From Astrothelium macrocarpum (lineage: Eukaryota > Ascomycota > Dothideomycetes > Trypetheliales > Trypetheliaceae): 64,000 nucleotides of DNA. The stretch covers positions 56,969-120,968 of the forward strand of contig JAGEMR010000096.1 of NCBI GenBank assembly GCA_021030915.1. The letters run 5' to 3'. The position numbers and the translations under genes were made by a program. Below the pieces are notes generated by a model. The model saw only the letters and a list, made by a program, of their open reading frames with translations, had not been told where the DNA came from and searched no databases. Of this stretch, positions 31,816 through 43,705 are shown piece by piece. How positions within the stretch are numbered: position 1 is the stretch's first letter; each line of letters opens with the position of its first letter.

Positions 31816-32765
31816 ATGGCAAATGTTCTGAACACTGTGTATAGGTGGGCGATACCTGGAGCAGTGGCCATCTCTATTGCGCAGGCATCTATGTACGATG
31901 TCAAGGGTGGCACCCGGGCAGTCATCTTTGACCGATTATCAGGAGTCAAGGACCAAGTCGCAAACGAGGGAACTCATTTCTTGGTACCTTGGCTGCAGCG
32001 GAGCATCATCTACGATGTGCGAACGAAACCACGAAACATCTCTACAACAACAGGAAGCAAGGATCTGCAGATGGTTAGCTTGACGTTAAGGGTTCTACAT
32101 CGACCGGAGGTCAAGATGCTGCCCAAAATCTATCAGGTATAAAGAATTCGCTCCACAGTTTGTCAAATCTTAATTTCTATCCATGTCCTCGCACTCATTA
32201 TCTTTGTGGTATATTTGCCATATACTCACTGAAAACACAGAACCTCGGACAAGATTATGACGAACGTGTTCTCCCATCAATCGGTAACGAAGTCTTGAAA
32301 GCCATTGTTGCACAATTTGATGCTGCCGAGCTCATCACCCAGCGTGAGGCCGTGAGCAACAGAATACGGACCGAACTTTTGAAGCGTGCTCAGGAGTTCA
32401 ACATTGCTCTGGAAGACGTCTCCATCACCCATATGACCTTTGGCAAGGAGTTCACAAGGGCAGTTGAAGAAAAGCAGATTGCTCAACAGGAGGCGGAACG
32501 GGCAAGATTTATCGTCGAGAAGGCGGAACAAGAAAGACAGGCCAATGTCATTCGGGCAGAGGGTGAAGCAGAGGCAGCCGACACAATTAGCAAGGCCGTG
32601 GCAAAATCGGGCGACGGATTGATACAGATTAGAAGAATCGAGACACAAAAGGACATTGCGCAAATGCTAGCAAACAACCCGAATGTATCATATCTCCCAG
32701 GCGGCGGTAATGGAGGCAGTGGTGACGGCAAGGGCGGCAGTTTCTTACTTGGCTTGAGGTCATGA
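31816..32765 (+). CDS. PHB1: Prohibitin-1
   Basis: Exons 31816-32136 and 32241-32765 (104-nt intron) give 281 residues, the family length. The N-terminal membrane helix is followed by the PHB/SPFH core: [57 protein letters not shown] and [19 protein letters not shown]. The coiled-coil segment has [20 protein letters not shown] and [19 protein letters not shown]. It forms ring complexes with prohibitin-2 in the mitochondrial inner membrane that stabilise proteins and control the m-AAA protease. The C-terminus has a Gly-rich insertion ([14 protein letters not shown]). Confidence 0.95.
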
Positions 32766-33123
32766 AGGACCCAAGTTCTGTGCATTTCGGTATCCTCTCT
32801 TCTCTAGCGATTGTACTTGTAAGAACAGTTGACCTCTAGCATAGCGTTGAGGTAGTTTTTTCCAGAAAATCGACTGTGACAACATTCCCAAGCAAAAAAT
32901 TTCTGCACTGCTCATACTCAATGCATTCCTTAACTCGATCAATACCTGCCACTACTAACAGCTCCTCCACAGTGCATGACATTTTCATGAGAATTTGTCC
33001 CTGCTTCTCGTGACGTCACAGCACTCTCCAGAGAATTGTCCATCTCCATTTTCACGACGTTGTCAGACTTTGTGTAATAGCAGAACTCCAAAGATCAGTC
33101 AACGACATCAACTTTGTCTGAAC
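32766..33123. other. Intergenic, PHB1 to GFA-like gene
   Basis: 358 bp holding the PHB1 3' end and the promoter of the next gene; nothing else seen. Confidence 0.5.
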
Positions 33124-33766
33124 ATGATTTATAAAGGAAGTTGTTACTGTCGCGCAATAACATATGAGCTTGATCTTGCATCCCCTGATGATGCACGAAC
33201 TTCTTTATGCCATTGCAATAATTGTAAGGTATGTTTTGCCCGTCTTAATACCTATCCAGAAGGAATAGAAAGAAGCAATACACAAAGGACTAACATTTCG
33301 TTATAGAAAGCATTTGGCACGAATTATGGCCTAACGACCAAAGTACCCAAAGACAGCTTTAAACTCACCCAAGGCAAACCAAAGGAGCACAAAGCCGATA
33401 ATGGCTCTGGCGTCTTGCTTTATCGTGAATTCTGTGATACATGCGGAAGCTTTATTCTCGAGTATGGGGTAAGTACATTTTGTATACTACTTAGAAGAAC
33501 TGAAAAGACATCTCTAAAAAAACAACTGACGTTATTACCATCGGTGCAAAGGAAGGAGCGAAAGATCACTTTCGCTATATCTGTGCTGGATCGTTAGATG
33601 ACCCAGAAGCATTGCCACCAAAGGGCGAGTTCTTCTGTCGCTATCGGGCGAGTTGGATGCCAGAAGTGCCTGGTAGGTGGCCAAATCGATCCAGCAGCGC
33701 AATCTTGGCCGCATCGAAACTGACTGTCCACCAGGTATATTCCATAAGCAAACAATCAAAGAATGA
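33124..33766 (+). CDS. GFA (CENP-V/GFA) family zinc protein
   Basis: Exons 33124-33228, 33307-33468, 33552-33672 and 33735-33766, all phases consistent, give 139 residues. The GFA zinc ligands are visible: GSCYCRAI and LCHCNNC in exon 1, CDTCGSFI in exon 2. KAFGTNYGL and WMPEVP, then FHKQTIKE, complete the fold. The family is named for glutathione-dependent formaldehyde-activating enzyme, but most fungal members have no proven substrate, so only a zinc-binding beta-fold protein can be claimed. The start of exon 3 is the least certain junction. Confidence 0.85.
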
Positions 33767-34181
33767 TCACGCGAACGACCGGTCTCTATGTGATTTATTT
33801 CTCCGCGAAGCTCGTTTTGCCAACTTATTACAGCACTGAGCAAAGAAACACTCGATCCATTACCATAATAGTCTAGCACTTACTGTGTTACAGACTGGAT
33901 GCTAATTTCACTGAAGGTGGAATGAAGGACAATATAATGGCAAGCTATTCGAAAACTTCACATTCTACGTCATAAATTAAATGGAAATTCAGTTTGCTTA
34001 ATGTGTTGTAATGATTGTATTATGCTATTTCTAATAGTACATGAAAAGCCAGTTGAGCCACCAACTTCCTGTCGCTATACCCATGTCGCTGAAGCAATTT
34101 CTGATTCCTCTCCCTAGCCATTGATCAAGCAATCTTGCTCTTCCATACATTCTTCGGTCAGTTTCAAGGTCTGCTTTGCGC
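33767..34181. other. Convergent 3' ends, nothing recognised
   Basis: About 415 bp of A+T-rather-rich sequence between the GFA-like and Hsp20 genes. Confidence 0.5.
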
Positions 34182-34760
34182 TTACTCAATAGCAATCTTG
34201 CGAACGGCAGGAGCCTTGGCCTTTGGAACGGTGATGCTGAGGATGCCGTCCTTCAAGCTAGCCTTGACAGCTTCATGGTCGACGCGGTTGGGAAAGCTGA
34301 AGCTGCGGCTGAATGAGCCAATCGAGCGCTCCGAGACCCAGTAGCGAGATCCATCAGTGGTTTCCTTGCTGACCTCCTTGGACTGTCCCCCAGTGGTTGC
34401 CACTTCGGTCGATGGTTCACCTTCGTCTTCAACAGTGGGTTGGTGAGACTTTCCTTCTTCAATCGCAGCGGTCGGTTTGGTGCCCTCCTCATAGGTGCGC
34501 TCTGTGCGTCCTGAGATTGTGAGGGTATTGGCATCGGAGAATTCAATATTGATGTCCTTTTGAGCGATGCCTGGGAGCTCGCCGTGAAGCTCATAGCTGT
34601 CTTTTGCTTCACGGATGTCGAACTTCGGGGTGAAAGAGCGCACGTTGGCCAAGCCGCTCAGTCCAGGCCCATCGCGAGATGCGGTATGGCTGGCATAGTC
34701 ATCGAGCATGCGGAAGAGAGGGGTGAATTCGCCAGCTGGGAAGCGTGGGAAGAATGCCAT
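34182..34760 (-). CDS. Small heat-shock protein (Hsp20/Hsp30)
   Basis: Single exon, 192 residues from the ATG at 34760 (MAFFPRFPAGEFTPLFRML). The alpha-crystallin domain starts at FTPKFDIREAKDSYELHGELPG and ends with DGILSITVPKAKAPAVRKI. It is split by an insertion of about 50 Glu/Thr-rich residues after TLTISGRTER, as in fungal Hsp30 proteins. It acts as an ATP-independent chaperone that holds unfolded proteins. The frame is also open to an upstream ATG at 34853, whose 31 extra residues are basic and free of acidic residues. Heat-shock elements lie upstream, so heat induction is likely. Confidence 0.92.
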   Translation of the reverse strand: MAFFPRFPAGEFTPLFRMLDDYASHTASRDGPGLSGLANVRSFTPKFDIREAKDSYELHGELPGIAQKDINIEFSDANTLTISGRTERTYEEGTKPTAAIEEGKSHQPTVEDEGEPSTEVATTGGQSKEVSKETTDGSRYWVSERSIGSFSRSFSFPNRVDHEAVKASLKDGILSITVPKAKAPAVRKIAIE

Positions 34761-34934
34761 TGTTCTTGATGGATTGATTGTAATAGTAATTGGTCGTTTG
34801 ATGATGCGTGAAGCTTTAGGAATTTGTTGTCGTGCTAGTCGGAAAGATTGCATTCGAAGTTTGTGATCTGTCTTTTGGATGATGAGGAGCAGACTGAGAG
34901 TGCTGGGACATCGCTTTTATACTTTCGAGATCCA

Positions 34935-34942
34935 TTCTCGAA
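34935..34942. promoter_or_regulatory. Heat-shock element core
   Basis: TTCTCGAA is the inverted nTTCnnGAAn core recognised by heat-shock factor, 175 bp upstream of the Hsp20 start at 34760. A further imperfect unit follows (aagatactagaag). Confidence 0.6.
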
Positions 34943-35040
34943 GATACTAGAAGTCTGATACTAAATTCTTGAGGTTCGTTGTGATTGACAATACAGTTGC
35001 CTGAAGAAAGAAGTGGCTATTGCTCATTGGAGCTGGTTGC

Positions 35041-35063
35041 TTCTAGAGCCTTCTATTAGTTTC
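35041..35063. promoter_or_regulatory. Second heat-shock element, gapped
   Basis: Units at 5-bp spacing read TTC (35041), GAg (35046), TTC (35051), a mismatched unit (35056) and TTC (35061), about 280 bp upstream of the Hsp20 start. Confidence 0.55.
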
Positions 35064-35773
35064 TACCTCAATCATACGATTCTACAGTGATCTTGTGGTT
35101 TCTTACGTAGACAAATCAATGTGCCACATTTCGTATTCCAGGTGCAGCGTAGACATCTAGTTGCCGGCGGCCTTTTCTCATGAGATATTCAATTGCGGCA
35201 AAGTCTTTCTTGTCAATGGTGGCGTTGGAGCGGAACTCCCCCCTGAGTCCCGAAGTTTAGCCGGTGAGTGTACTCCCCTGCCTCAAGTTTTGGACTTACC
35301 TTGTGAAGTCAATGAAATTGCCGCGTACGTCCTAATGAGTCTGAGCGCTCTGAATGAATTTGTCTTTGCTGGCGTACTCACCGTTGGTTTTCTCCTTGCT
35401 GCTCTAAGACAGTCTCGATAAAGCGATAGAACATCTTTTTGCAGACCTGACATTCTGGCCATTTTTGTATTCGAATGATGAGCGGATTGTTTAAAGTAGG
35501 CGAGATTAGAGTTTCAAATAATGTACCAATGTCCGGGACACAAACTCATTGGTCTAGAGACATGAAGGTGGTGAACTACATGGGATGAGGAAAAGTTCCG
35601 GAGCCAGTAGCCGCACACCGGCTGATGTGGAGTGATGACGATTCATGGAACATTCTGCCGAGGAACACTTGCTTGAAACAGCTCAGCCCTACCACCTCGA
35701 CAACAATAGTTTTCGGCTGTCTGTTACAAAGCCTGAGGTAAACTAATCGCAACCTTTGCGTCAGTCTTTTGCG

Positions 35774-36933
35774 ATGGCTACGTTTTCTGTACGTATTTCA
35801 TAGTGCGCTTCCGTTTTATGAATGGGCTTCAATGCCGAGTGGTTTGGTTTACTAATCTCCTGAATAGCGTCTTGTGAGGTTCCTGGCAAAGGATGGAAGA
35901 ACATATTATGGCGATGCCATTCTACCTCAGGGTGTGACCGATCTGGCAAAGACATCCCGAGCTAGAGTTATTCGGGGATCCCCTTGGGGTAGATATGATA
36001 TAACAGACCAGATTGCCGTACGCTCTTTACATTCAAGACATTGTATAACCCTAAGTTTAAATATGTTAGGATATCCGGCTGCTTCTATCGCCTTTGGCCC
36101 AAGAAGACATCAAGACTGTGCGATGTCTTGGTACAAACTATGCGCAGCACGCCAAGGAAGTAGGACGACCCTGGTTCTTTGGTAGTTGTCCATAATTCTA
36201 ACCTGCAGCAGTCGGGAATGCCCATCCCGCAATATCCTGTGTTATTCTACAAGCCAGCAACAAGTGTCGGCGGACCATTTGATGACATTCCTGTTTCTTC
36301 AATGGCCCAGGAAGCTGAGGGTCTCGATTATGAATGTGAACTTGTTGTAGTTATTGGCCGAGAGGCTCGAGATGTAACCGAATCTGAAGGTAGACTTCAT
36401 TCAACTTTACTTGTCTGCTGGAAGGTCCTCTAACTTGGCTTAAACAGCCCTCAATTACGTGGCAGGTTACGCCGTCGGAAATGATGTTTCTCACCGCGAA
36501 TGGCAACTTAAACGTGGTGGTGGTCAGTGGGCTTTAGGAAAGGGATTTGATGGCTGGGCCCCCTTTGGTCCAGGCATCGTCAGCTCTAAAATCATCAAGG
36601 ATCCCAACAGTCTGAAAATCAGCACAAAGTTGAATGGAGAGACAGTTCAAGACTCGACCACGAAAGACATGATCTTTGGGGTTGCAAAGACAATCGCGTT
36701 CATTTCGCAAGGAACAACACTGCTTCCAGGCGATCTCATCTTCACCGGAACGTGAGTAAATCTTACACCGATCATTCAGGATTCTGCTAATTGGCCTTAG
36801 ACCCCAAGGCGTTGGCATGGGAAGGAAGCCCCAATTGTGGCTCAAAGATAATGATGTGGTTGAAGTTAGTTTGGAAGGAGTAGGAAGTTGCATCAATAAG
36901 GTTGAATTTGCTAAGAATAGGTCTAAATTGTAA
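35774..36933 (+). CDS. Fumarylacetoacetate hydrolase family enzyme
   Basis: Six exons (35774-35788, 35868-36017, 36070-36159, 36209-36389, 36448-36751, 36801-36933) close in phase to 290 residues. Family motifs: CLGTNYAQHAKE, PVLFYKPATSVGGPFD, the metal-site region LDYECELVVVIGREA, YAVGNDVSHREWQ, WALGKGFDGWAPFGPGIV and LPGDLIFTGTPQGVG. FAH-domain enzymes cleave or decarboxylate dicarbonyl acids such as acylpyruvates or oxaloacetate using Mg; the exact substrate cannot be told. Exon 1 is only 15 nt. The donor at 36160 was preferred over one at 36182 because only it keeps the frame. A Zn2Cys6 regulator follows on the same strand. Confidence 0.88.
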
Positions 36934-37347
36934 AACCGGTAGCACATCATCAAGCATTCCGGGATTTTCAATACAGAAACCTGCAACAATACTGTAGAAA
37001 AAATGTTTACAATTTTCAATTGGAGACTTTGGAACTTCTTCTGTCTAATACTATAGAAATTGATAGGTCAGAGAGTTTCTGGCTGGTGGAATGTCCTCCA
37101 ATCCGTTGCTACGAATTGGAACTAAATGCTCAACGGTGATTGGCCTGCGCAATGCGTGGGGCGGAGCCTGCAGATCCTCCGTACCACGTGTGTCGATCAA
37201 GAGCACAACCAAGTTATCGGGTTTCAGACTCAGTAATCACTGCTTGAGAAAGAAAAAGTCGATGGTCAGACTTGACTACTCTTCGGCTGCCGTCATTCTG
37301 GTTGGCGGGACATGTCTGGTCTCTCGGGTACCTTTTGAGTCATCAAA
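36934..37347. other. Intergenic, FAH to Zn2Cys6 gene
   Basis: 414 bp containing the promoter of the regulator. Nothing specific recognised. Confidence 0.45.
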
Positions 37348-39857
37348 ATGGAATCTTCAGTTCAGAAGCGCAAGAGAAAGGCATTCTCATGTATTGATTG
37401 TAGGAGGCGTAAGTTGAAGTGTGATCGAGAGCATCCTGCGTGCTCTCGATGCAGGAAGGCTGGTCATGCTGCTACATGTCGCTACGGGTCTGGACCTTTA
37501 GATGAAGAAGAGGAAGATGAAGATGAAATCAGAGAACAAGATGCGTCGCCAACCGCTGCTACGAAGCATAACAACGTCTCTACTCCACATCACCCGGCCA
37601 GTAAAAAACCTTCGAATGGAACATCTGAGCGCTCGGCTGGGCAGACGAAAAGGATTGCCCAACTTGAACATCGACTTGCGATGCTTGAAGGCAAATCGGC
37701 AGCGCCAATACCCATAACAGGTCGATTGGAACAAGCCGTCCCCGCCAAGTCCCTCATTGGCTCGGATTCAAAGACGGTTGACTCTGCTAAACGAGAAATA
37801 CTTGGTCTACTTCGGGGAAAAGGAGACCCGGAGCCCATGATCTTTAGGAAGAAGGGATTCAAGGTGAATCCATGCTATAATTCCTAGCAATGTACCATCT
37901 TCTAACATTTTCAGACGCAATATTACGGGACTAGCCACCTAGCGACGTATCTCGTTCATGTACGTGGAAGCTTCCATTCTCATTAGGTCGATAATTTCAG
38001 TGTTTAACCGCGTTCGAGGCTGTAGCAAATCCTCGCACCAGATCTTCAAAGTTGTCTTCTCCATAGTAAGTGAATTCTACTGACTAGAATAGTTTCCAGA
38101 GACTCGGAGTTTCATGAAGGATGCTATCGGGAAATATCCTGCCTTGTATCGCCTACAGAACGACTTCAAGGCTCTCAAATCGAAGCAAAAGAGCAAGAAG
38201 ACAGACACAAACCCCACCACCAATTACGAGGACTTGATTGCCCTATTGCCCAACCAGGGTACAGTTCGACAATATCTTGAGTATTACTTCCGAACGCTCG
38301 ATACAGTGTATCATGTTTTACATGGCCCTTCATTTTGGAAAGAATACGCCGAGTTTTGGGACAACCGATCACAAGGTCGAGATGGGTTTATTGTGACAAT
38401 GATTCTCGCAATGGCTACGGTTCGCTGCGTAGCTTCTCAAGAAACTATCAATTACGTTGTCGACAGCTCGGTTCCGCGGGTGCAAGCCACCCATTGGACC
38501 AAAACATGTCAAGTCTGGCTGGATAAGCAAAGCAAGAAGCATCTCAATCTTACAGTGTTTCAATGCCGCTGCTTGTGGATTATATCTAAACGTGTGAATA
38601 GCATCAAGAATAAAGAGGCCTGGACTGATACTGGTACTTTGCTACGTTTTGCCATGTCGGCTGGATTCCACCGTGAGCCTAGCCTCCTGAGAGAAAGAGC
38701 TTCAGTATTCGAACAAGAAATGCGTCGGCGCTTGTGGGCGACGATCATAGAATTGGAGCTACAAGCTTCGCTTGAAAGGGGGATGCCATCTGCTCTTGCC
38801 GGCTTCTCCTTTGACTGCGCTCCACCGCTAAATCTCAAAGACGAAGACCTTACAGACGAATCAGAGATTCCTTTGCCTTCGGAACCTTGTGAGAACTTCA
38901 CACCATCAGCGTTTTTGCATGCTCTTCAGCGAAGTCTGTCTCTCAGGACTGGTCTTACATCGCAAATCAATGACCTGGGAGCTCAACTAAGTTTCGAAGA
39001 CGTGATGAGATATGATGAGAGCATCCGTCAAGAAATGGAAGAAATCCCAGATTGGAAAGATGATACAGATGGAACACCGCACACAGCTGTCGCTTCGCCA
39101 AAAATCGCGAAAGTCGTTTTTGATCTCACGCTCCGTCAGCACCTCCTCTTAATTCACGGTCCGTTCGCTCGACGCACTGAAAATAATCCACGTTATACTT
39201 ACTCAAGAATGGTTTGCTTCGATACTGCCTCCAAAATAATCACTCAGCATGCTTCTATTGTCGAAGACGGGAATTTTGTGATGATGCTGCTACGGGATGA
39301 TGTCTTTGCGGCAGCCTTTACCATCTGTCACGACGCTTATTTATGTCAACTCCATAGTACGTCTTCCTTTGTGAATACTGGATGAGGAAAGCTAACGTGC
39401 GACAGACGACACGATCCTACAGCCAGTCAGCACATCTTTGATCCCGCTTGTGGACAGAGGTTTGTTAATGCTGGAAGAAGTCCTTGTCCGCCTCGGCAAA
39501 GGATCTCTGCCTTGCTGGATACTCGCTGTTGCGCTCAGCATGGTTCAATCTGTCGTCTCGGGAGACTCGAGTGTCAATTATGAGCAACAGGCCGTCGAGA
39601 GAGTAATAGCTCTTAACTATAGGATCCTTGCCGCTCAAGAATCGGCACCCTGGGATAACCATGTTCCTAGCGTTATCACGCCCAGCGCGACAGAGACAAA
39701 TGCAGACACAACCCCTGGCGATACGGGCTTTCATTCAATGCCTAATGGAGATGTATCATTCGAATGGGTTGATCAAGTGGACATGTCCAGTTGGTTACCT
39801 GATAATCTGTGGTCACTGAATGCGACAGACATGTACAACGATTTGTCCTGGATTTGA
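37348..39857 (+). CDS. Zn2Cys6 transcription factor
   Basis: Exons 37348-37863, 37915-37959, 38093-39356 and 39406-39857 give about 758 residues. The N-terminus carries the binuclear zinc cluster CIDCRRRKLKCDREHPACSRC followed by CRYG. An acidic linker and a short coiled coil (AQLEHRLAMLEG) for dimerisation come next. KKGFKTQYYGTSH spans the first splice. The middle-homology region of fungal-specific factors is visible (YLEYYFRTLDTVYHVLHGPSFW, RLWATIIELELQASLERGMPS). It is nuclear and binds CGG-type sites. Targets are unknown. Its position directly after the FAH-family gene makes local regulation possible but unproven. The 133-nt second intron is longer than usual here. Confidence 0.9.
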
Positions 39858-41589
39858 GAAGAGCCACCTCACCTGAGAAATATATTATCGCTAGACTCTA
39901 CTGCCTCTGCGGACTGGTGACATCGGACGCTTACATTGCACACAATCCATGTGTATAGCTCGACGAGTAGCAAAAGAAAGCCAAGGTCTCCAGCACTGCA
40001 CTAACCACAATGAGTTGGCGGAATAACTCGAGGTCTCTTCATTATACATCATGACCCTTGTGAAAAAGCTTGTTGCATCTGCGGTGGTCCTGTGTTTTCT
40101 TGATAAGAGAACTTATTTTTGCTGCAAGTGGAGAAGCAACTAGTTGAAGATCTGGCAATCGGCTCCATCACCTCTCTTTTGGTCGCTTGCAAAATTTAAG
40201 GGTCGGTCTCCGTCTGCTGGCCATGGGTTTTTGTATATACTGATTGCTTTCTCGTGAAATACTGTCTCAATATGGTCGTTGAGCATTTGCCCACCAGCAT
40301 CAAAGGGATTCCGCCTATGTGTCTCATCCAAATGGCTTGCTCAACCACACCGGGCTGCAAATGCCGGTGGCTATACCGCAGATACAAGGGCACATGGTTC
40401 CTTGATAAATAAGGGAGCTGTACGCTGAAGAACAAATGGCTGTCAGGTGTCGTCCTTTGGTCCTGTGGGAAGCGTGTCGGCAGTGGAACGACGAGGCGGT
40501 GAAGGATCTGCTCTGCGGGTTGACATGGATGGTGAAGCAACAGCTCTTGGATTTATCTGGATTTTGTATGTGATGGTGCCTTGTATCGGATTGCTTGGTT
40601 CGACTTTCACTTGTGACATTCTCGTTGATAAAGGCAGTGCTATGATGTTTGAAGCGGAGAGTTTTCCTTGATAGCTTCCCGAGCCAAGTGATGCTTGCAT
40701 TAGACCGTATATTTTGGACATAACTTCCCAGTAGTTGTTTACCCCTTCACATTAAAAGCAACTTTGCCTCAGTAGATTCGATCGTTGCGACCAAATTCCT
40801 GAGCGTTCTCCCAATGCGGTATCTTATCCGTTTCATTACGGAAAGTGTCATCGCGGTAATTTGCGTTACGGAGCACGGCATTAATTGTCACCCTGCATGT
40901 TGATTTATGCTTGCACGTAAAAACAGACTCACAGCTGAGGTACAAGAATTCGATCATAGCCATATGCTGCTCTATATTGTATCAATGTTTCGCCTTCCAA
41001 TCCGTATTTTCGAACCATTGGCAAATACTTCACAAGGCTACATCAGTCACTTGCCAAGGATAATTAGTTTTTGTGTAGACTCTTTATGACTTGTGGCTGA
41101 TGGAGTTGTATAACTTGGTAGATAAGCATTTTCCAATTTCCGAGCCTTGGACCCACATTATAAGCAGCGGAACAGTGCATCTCGTGTGACGTTACAGTTA
41201 CATTAGAAACGGATGGATTTGCTTGAGAGCAAATGACGGGACGATATTTTTATTTCGGCTTGCATGCTTTGGTGTATCTATACCAGTAGCCCAAAGTACC
41301 TCAGAAAGTCAGTCCGATGTACCTTGATTGCCGTTCAAGCTAGTGGACATAATATTCCTGTTCTAAGGCGATGGTAAAATTTTGGTTTGACACGTCGCAT
41401 AACAAGATTTTGCATATCACATGGACAGTTGAACTAAAATTCTACTTTTTGAGAAATGTCTTGGTCATTATCTTGTCCCTCACCACGGATAACTTATGTA
41501 AAGCTATGAGAAGGAGAGGCATCTCATGATTGCGAGTGCAAAATTAGTGAATTGCACAGAAATTTAGATATTATAGATTCATTTACCAT
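39858..41589. other. Intergenic stretch with one weak gene candidate
   Basis: Apart from the tentative minus-strand frame listed separately, no gene, RNA or repeat is recognised. Confidence 0.45.
40140..40721 (-). CDS. Tentative small gene, unknown product
   Basis: The minus frame 40721-40443 opens with ATG (MSKIYGLMQASLGSGSY) and reads SNPIQGTITYKIQINPR, ending in a Ser/Pro/Arg-rich stretch. Further minus frames to 40196 (HLFFSVQLPYLSRNHVPLY) and 40140 (DETHRRNPFDAGGQMLNDH) look coding but lie in different phases. I found no splice set that joins them cleanly. It may be a real multi-exon gene with unusual junctions or a decaying one. Confidence 0.3.
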
Positions 41590-43705
41590 TCAATTCACCT
41601 TCTTCTCATCATCGGCAACCGCAATCTCATATTCAGGTGGTACACCCCCTTTCTCATCCATACCTTCGCTTGGCTCAATCTCATTTTCCGGGATGGTAGT
41701 GATTTCAGGCGCCTGTTTTAAGTCCGAAGATTCGTTCTGTCTGCGATTCTCTTCTTCCTCGTAGAGCATGAACTCATCGCTATCCATGTGCTTGTAACGG
41801 AACCAGAAGATGATCGTTTGGACAAAGAGTGCAATCGCCGGACCAGCCCACACCCAAATCAATTTCGGGTCCTCAATCACCGGTGATAGAATTTCGCCCA
41901 TGGCTGCTGCTAACGCTTGATTTAGAAGGAACAATGCCATGACAAGGGCCTTCATGTTTGGCGGCGACCGTGCGTATGCTAATTCGTATCCTGTCACGTT
42001 GGAGAAGCATTCGCCAATGGCGCCAAGGGCCACATTGGGTACTTGCCACCAGATCGAAAGCGTGCTGACGCCATTGCCATTTTCGCAACCCGTGGGGAAG
42101 TAGCCACAAGGATTCGTCTTGTAGACCCTCCATTGAACAATGGCACCAATGACGCCGGAAATCCAGGCGAGCGTGAAGCCAAAGGTGATGCGTGCGATGC
42201 GGCCGAACTTGATGTTGTGTTTGTGCAGCAAGGGGTAGACCACATGGCTGAGTATGGGGATGGTAACGATAATTGTGAGAGGATTGAAGTTGGATAGAAG
42301 ATCATTTGGAGCACCATTCGTAGTCATGGTAGAGCCCTGAGCGCTGTTAGTAAATCACGCAAGGATTCCGGGAGAATCGACGTACTTGATTCGTGGCAAC
42401 ACTCCCAATGCCGCCGTCATTCAAATTAAAGAGTGGGAAATAGAGAAAGACGCCGCAGGACTTGATCGTACGACGGACATCATCCACCATTTTGTCATTC
42501 CAAGTAGCCGTCTGGCCCCTTTCAGACATCTTGGCAGGTCTGGCTGCGTCCCAAAAACCTTTTTTGAAAGGGTTGAAGTTGTTCTGTCGAAGGCAAATCA
42601 TTATGATCTTGAAGGTATCCGCAAGTTCTGAACCACCTGGTGGGTACTTGACGAGTTTGTTGTTCAAGTAGAGGAGAAGCACCGGAAGTAGCATGAAGAT
42701 GATGCCTGGGGTAAGGTACGCAAGCCAGTAGCCGACTCTTTTTTCAGAGTACGTAGTAGCGACAGCGAAAAAGGCGCCAACGTTAATCAATGCATAAAAG
42801 ATTAGCATGATACGTTGGATTGTTGACTCCGGGTCAACCAAGACCTTCTCCCCCGATTTCAGGACCTTCGTGTACGGACGCTGGTATTGATACTGATCAA
42901 TCAAAGTTGGTGCGATGTTGGGCTTGAACACACCCGCGCCGAAAGCCAAAATGAGGAGGCCTATCATGAACGGAGCAAGGCCACGACCGGCTTTCAGTAC
43001 GGTGGGTAGAGCACCAAAGATTAGAATGACATGAGCAACACCGCAGATGAGGACGCCGATGAGAATAGTCTTGTAGCGTCCAATTCTGGTATCAGCGACC
43101 CATCCACCAAAGATTGGTACCACATAGGACAAAAACTGAAAGAGAAGCACAAAGGCATTGGAGAACTGTAGACCCTTGCCAAGTGCACCGGCTGTCTCTT
43201 GACTACCTGAAGGAACCGCACCAGCACCATTGCCGCCTACGAACTGTCAGCTTGACCAAACATCTAATCAACAACATTGCTAGTACCTTGAGGAAGTGGA
43301 TACTCCATAAAATTTGCGAAAACGGTCTGGACACCGTAGTAAGATGCTCTTTCGGAGAATTCGATGATGCAGAGCAGATAAGCCACGGTTGGAATGCTGT
43401 CCGAGACTTTCCGGAGAGTGCTTAGTTCCTCTTTTGTAGGAACTGGATATTTCTCCGTGTCTGCAACGGACCCGGAACGCTCGGCTTCAGCGATCGCTTC
43501 CATATCAACACTAACACGCTTCGCATCGATTGAAGTGGACACGCCATCCTGAAGAGCAAAAGAGCTGCGACCGTGGGGTTCTACAACCTCCTTGGGGGGC
43601 CTCGAGGCGATGAAGTCGATAGTGACCTGGCCGTCAATCACACCCGCTAAAGCACGTTATCAGTATGTCGAAGTTTAAAAAATGAACGGGAATGGTCTTA
43701 CACAT
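41590..43705 (-). CDS. PTR2/POT family peptide transporter
   Basis: Proposed exons 43705-43702 (4 nt: ATG T), 43646-43287, 43236-42386 and 42336-41590 close to 653 residues. An acidic N-terminal region precedes about 12 membrane helices. The POT signatures are present: GGWVADTRIGRYKTILIG and IMLIFYALINVGAFF. LPTKEELS-like and ASYYGVQTVF segments match the first helix region. It is a proton-coupled di/tripeptide importer of the plasma membrane. The frame before exon 2 lacks an ATG, and the 4-nt exon supplies one in the right phase (MSGVIDGQVT), so the start is plausible but unproven. Confidence 0.88.

Larger units (their letters stand above)
34761..35773. promoter_or_regulatory. Divergent region between Hsp20 and the FAH-family gene
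   Basis: About 1 kb with the two heat-shock elements near the Hsp20 side. An 86-codon plus frame (35161-35421) is not recognised and probably not a gene. Confidence 0.45.

Noticed and set aside
36160..36208. Alternative donor at 36182 for the FAH gene
   Set aside because: It breaks the reading phase into the next exon; the donor at 36160 keeps it and gives a family-like sequence.
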